Source: Staphylococcus ureilyticus | Lineage (GTDB): Bacteria > Bacillota > Bacilli > Staphylococcales > Staphylococcaceae | NCBI RefSeq assembly: GCF_002902235.1 | Contig: NZ_PPRL01000020.1 | Span: 1-35,140 of the forward strand | Direction: 5' to 3' | Length of the DNA stretch: 35,140 bases | Shown here: positions 32,635-35,140 of the stretch, in pieces | Numbering within the stretch: the first letter of the stretch is position 1 | Layout of the letters: every line of letters starts with the position of its first letter | Translations under genes and position numbers: made by a program | Notes under the pieces: generated by a model | The model's input: the letters and a program-made list of their open reading frames with translations, nothing else | Told to the model about the DNA's origin: nothing | The model's database searches: none

Positions 32635-34233
32635 ATGAATGCTATAAAGCGATTTGGAAGTGCAATGATTGTACCTGTATTGATGTTTGCATTTTTTGGT
32701 ATTGTACTCGGTTTAGCAACATTATTTAAAAATCCTTCAATAATGGGGAGTATTGCTGAAGAAGGTACAAATTGGTTCAAAATATGGTCAGTGATAGAGT
32801 CTGGTGGTTGGACAATATTTAATCACATGGAAGTGGTATTTGTTGTTGGCTTGCCGTTATCTTTAGCTAAAAAAGCACCTGGACATGCAGCACTGTCAGC
32901 ATTAATGGGATACTTAATGTTTAATACCTTTATCAATGCCATATTAACGCAATGGCCGCATACATTCGGAGCAAATTTAGAAAAGGGTGTAGAAAATGTA
33001 ACGGGATTAAAAGCGATTGCTGGTATAGAAACATTAGACACGAATATCCTAGGCGGTATTATTATTTCAAGCATTGTCACATGGATACATAATAGATATT
33101 ATAGTAAAAAATTACCTGAAATGCTTGGTGTATTTCAAGGTTTGACATTTGTAGTAACGATTTCATTTTTTGTCATGTTGCCAATTGCTTTAATAACTTG
33201 CATCATATGGCCAACGGTACAAAATGGTATTTCTTCACTGCAAGGATTTATTATTGGCTCGGGTTATATAGGTGTGTGGTTGTATCATTTTTTAGAAAGA
33301 GTATTGATACCAACTGGATTACATCACTTTATATATGCACCAATAGAAGTAGGTCCTGTTGTTGTGAATCATGGATTGAAAGCAGAATGGTTCGAACATG
33401 TAAATGAATTTGCTAAAAGTAAAGAACCATTAAAAGAATTATTCCCATATGGCTTTATGTTACAAGGTAACGGAAAAGTCTTTGGTTCAATTGGTATTGC
33501 TTTAGCAATGTATGCAACGACGCCAAAAGAAAATAGAAAGAAAATTGCAGCATTACTAATTCCAGCAACATTGACAGCAATTGTTGTAGGCATCACTGAA
33601 CCATTAGAGTTTACATTTTTATTTATTGCACCTTATTTATTCGTTTTACATGCAATCTTAGCAGCAACGATGGATACGTTAATGTATGGTTTCGGATTAG
33701 TAGGTAACTTTGGTGGGGGATTATTAGATTTCTTTGCTACGAATTGGATACCTTTAGCCCAAAATCACTGGTTAACTTATATTATTCAAATTGCAATAGG
33801 TTTCGGTTTTACAGCGATTTATTTCTTCTTGTTCAAATTTTTAATTATAAAATTTAATATTCCACTTCCTGGACGTAAAAAAGACGATAAGGATATGAAA
33901 TTATATAATAAAGATGACTATAAAAATAAGGACGGTAAAGCACAAGTTGCTAAAAAAACTGGATCAACAAACGAGTTTGAAGCTAAAGCAATCTATTATT
34001 TAGAAGGTCTAGGTGGCAAAGAAAATATTAAAGACGTTACAAATTGTACGACACGTCTAAGATTGACAGTGAATGATGTCAATAAAGTTGAGGATAGTGA
34101 TTACTTTACGCATAAACAAATGGCACATGGTTTAGTGAAAAGTGGGAAAAATGTGCAAGTCGTAGTAGGTATGTCTGTACCTCAAGTCAGAGAAGCATTT
34201 GAAAATTTAGTATTTGAAGAAAAAACTAATTAA
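32635..34233 (+). CDS. PTS glucoside-type permease, fused EIIC and EIIB domains
   Basis: A 532-aa membrane protein. EIIC (about residues 1-410, about ten helices, with LHHFIYAPIEVGP near 222 and GITEPLEFTF near 320) is followed by a charged linker (about 415-440) and an EIIB domain with the phosphorylation cysteine in NCTTRLRL (Cys471). It imports and phosphorylates a sugar, probably an alpha-glucoside such as maltose (GlvC/MalX type); in S. aureus the orthologue is annotated arbutin-like or glvC. No EIIA domain and no 6-phospho-glucosidase gene is in the window. The ATG at 32635 follows AAAAAGGGG; the in-frame extension to 32596 has no ribosome binding site. It is controlled by the cre site and the RpiR palindrome. 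Confidence 0.9.
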   Translation: MNAIKRFGSAMIVPVLMFAFFGIVLGLATLFKNPSIMGSIAEEGTNWFKIWSVIESGGWTIFNHMEVVFVVGLPLSLAKKAPGHAALSALMGYLMFNTFINAILTQWPHTFGANLEKGVENVTGLKAIAGIETLDTNILGGIIISSIVTWIHNRYYSKKLPEMLGVFQGLTFVVTISFFVMLPIALITCIIWPTVQNGISSLQGFIIGSGYIGVWLYHFLERVLIPTGLHHFIYAPIEVGPVVVNHGLKAEWFEHVNEFAKSKEPLKELFPYGFMLQGNGKVFGSIGIALAMYATTPKENRKKIAALLIPATLTAIVVGITEPLEFTFLFIAPYLFVLHAILAATMDTLMYGFGLVGNFGGGLLDFFATNWIPLAQNHWLTYIIQIAIGFGFTAIYFFLFKFLIIKFNIPLPGRKKDDKDMKLYNKDDYKNKDGKAQVAKKTGSTNEFEAKAIYYLEGLGGKENIKDVTNCTTRLRLTVNDVNKVEDSDYFTHKQMAHGLVKSGKNVQVVVGMSVPQVREAFENLVFEEKTN

Positions 34234-34268
34234 TAACGAGATTGCATATAAAACTTATGCACAAAAAA

Positions 34269-34313
34269 GGACTAATCCATATGATAATCATTAATGGATT
34301 AGTCCAATTTTTT
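34269..34313 (+). terminator. Rho-independent terminator of the PTS gene
   Basis: GGACTAATCCAT (34269-34280) and ATGGATTAGTCC (34294-34305) are perfectly complementary, followed by AATTTTTTT. Confidence 0.9.
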
Positions 34314-34570
34314 ATCAAAAACGCATCAATTAATTTTTGCATGCTTGTCAGTAGACATGGTATACACGGCGCGAGGATGGGTCTTACATTCTATTTTGTT
34401 TATAAGTGTCCACATAAAAAACGTCATTTCTATACAATTACAATAAGCATAGACGTTTATGATTGGATGCTAGATCCTTGCATGCTTGATTTATTTTTTG
34501 ATTAAATATCGTGAAATGGTAGCTAAATTAATTTTACTGTATATGTGAGTGATGTCGTACATTAATGTTT
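34314..34570. other. Intergenic region after the PTS gene
   Basis: No gene is supported. The direct repeat TTGCATGCTTG occurs at 34337-34347 and 34478-34488. Between the copies AACGTC and GACGTT can form a hairpin. An open frame at 34242-34505 runs through the terminator and has no ribosome binding site. Confidence 0.45.
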
Positions 34571-35101
34571 TTAAGAAATTCTCGTTTTATGCATTAAACG
34601 TGGTTGGTAAGTAGCACTGTAAACATCAATGTTGTGTGTTGCGATAGCGTGAATTAATTTAGAGAATACTGTAGGCGAACAAGAAACGTTGATGGTATTT
34701 CGATTGAAGGTATAAACAATAGTTTCAGTGTGATTGAGTAAATTCATAATATCGATAACTTTGTCTTTAATAAATGCGTCATGAAGGCCGTCAACAGCGA
34801 TTTCGAAACGCTTAGATGATAATAGTAAATGATCCAAGTCTAGTAGGTCTTGTGCATGATTATTTTCTAAAATTTGATAGATTAAATAATTGTGGAAGCT
34901 AAGAAAACTAATCAAATATGGTAGTTGTTGCTTGGGTAAATTCACTTCTAAAGCATATAAATGATTTTTTTTGAAAATAGTAAATTTGAACGATTTACAA
35001 AAGTGGACTTGTTTCAAAAGTTTTAACAAATTTTTGCGGATATGACGTTTATTTAAACCACTGATGTTTAAAACAAACGTTTCAGTTTTATCTAAAAACA
35101 T
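34571..35101 (-). CDS. Unrecognised protein with two copies of a ferredoxin-like (beta-alpha-beta-beta-alpha-beta) domain
   Basis: A 176-aa protein I do not recognise. Its two halves (about residues 8-76 and 97-163) look like repeats of one another. Each opens with a strand and turn (FVLNISGL / FEIAVDGL), then a helix starting HI or FI and rich in Leu, then a strand containing YALEV or INVSC, a second helix ending SF or HAI, and finishes with HN..IY (HNYLIY / HNIDVY). This beta-alpha-beta-beta-alpha-beta order suggests ACT/HMA-like folding, without the CxxC metal motif of true HMA domains. GGAGG precedes the ATG at 35101. It converges on the PTS gene. Function is unknown; the domain reading is an inference from pattern. 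Confidence 0.7.
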   Translation of the reverse strand: MFLDKTETFVLNISGLNKRHIRKNLLKLLKQVHFCKSFKFTIFKKNHLYALEVNLPKQQLPYLISFLSFHNYLIYQILENNHAQDLLDLDHLLLSSKRFEIAVDGLHDAFIKDKVIDIMNLLNHTETIVYTFNRNTINVSCSPTVFSKLIHAIATHNIDVYSATYQPRLMHKTRIS

Positions 35102-35140
35102 ATTATACCTCCATATCTATATAAAGTGACATACGTATAT

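Noticed and set aside
34242..34505. 87-codon plus-strand open frame after the PTS gene
   Set aside because: It reads straight through the PTS terminator hairpin, has no ribosome binding site and shows no family features.

Overview
The window looks like a chromosomal segment of a Staphylococcus species. It is AT-rich, its genes use strong AAGGAGG-type ribosome binding sites, and it carries a recognisable staphylococcal gene order: fni, gltS, a DNA-3-methyladenine glycosylase, a NatAB-type ABC pair, galM, rpiA next to lyrA/spdC, hutG, a LysR regulator, hutU, hutI, an SDR, an S-box-controlled NhaC-family transporter, and an RpiR regulator divergent from a glucoside PTS gene. I recall the same order from S. 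aureus. The exact species cannot be fixed from the sequence alone.

Left part (1-9728): a degenerate alpha/beta hydrolase; a minus-strand pair (hotdog thioesterase and a small unknown protein) divergent from a CorA-type Mg transporter; fni; then about 660 bp without an intact gene that holds a decayed IS1182-family transposase fragment, a palindromic intergenic element and two terminators; gltS; a PadR / HAAS (DUF1700) / DUF4097 membrane-envelope operon with paired palindromes over its promoter; and an NhaC-family antiporter.

Middle (9830-19733): a DNA-3-methyladenine glycosylase whose 3' end carries a 20-bp tandem duplication, a DUF805 membrane protein, an ABC exporter pair, galM, a MOSC protein, and rpiA facing lyrA across one very long shared hairpin. 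Right-centre (18740-27471): the histidine-utilisation region. hutG is controlled by a cre-like site, and its terminator lies inside the convergent LysR gene. The LysR gene is divergent from a Gate-domain transporter-hutU-hutI operon. hutH is not in the window. A SulP-type transporter coupled to an M20 amidohydrolase follows.

Right end (27486-35101): a likely sigma-B-dependent SDR, a flavin-reductase-like protein, a SAM-I riboswitch controlling a probable methionine transporter of the NhaC family, an SRPBCC protein, an RpiR regulator facing a glucoside PTS EIICB with a palindromic operator and a cre site, and an unrecognised 176-aa protein that appears to consist of two copies of a ferredoxin-like domain. 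I see no prophage, CRISPR array, rRNA or tRNA. Most of the window is ordinary core metabolism and transport. The most notable points are the IS remnant, the catalytic-residue losses, the regulatory sites and the duplicated-domain protein.
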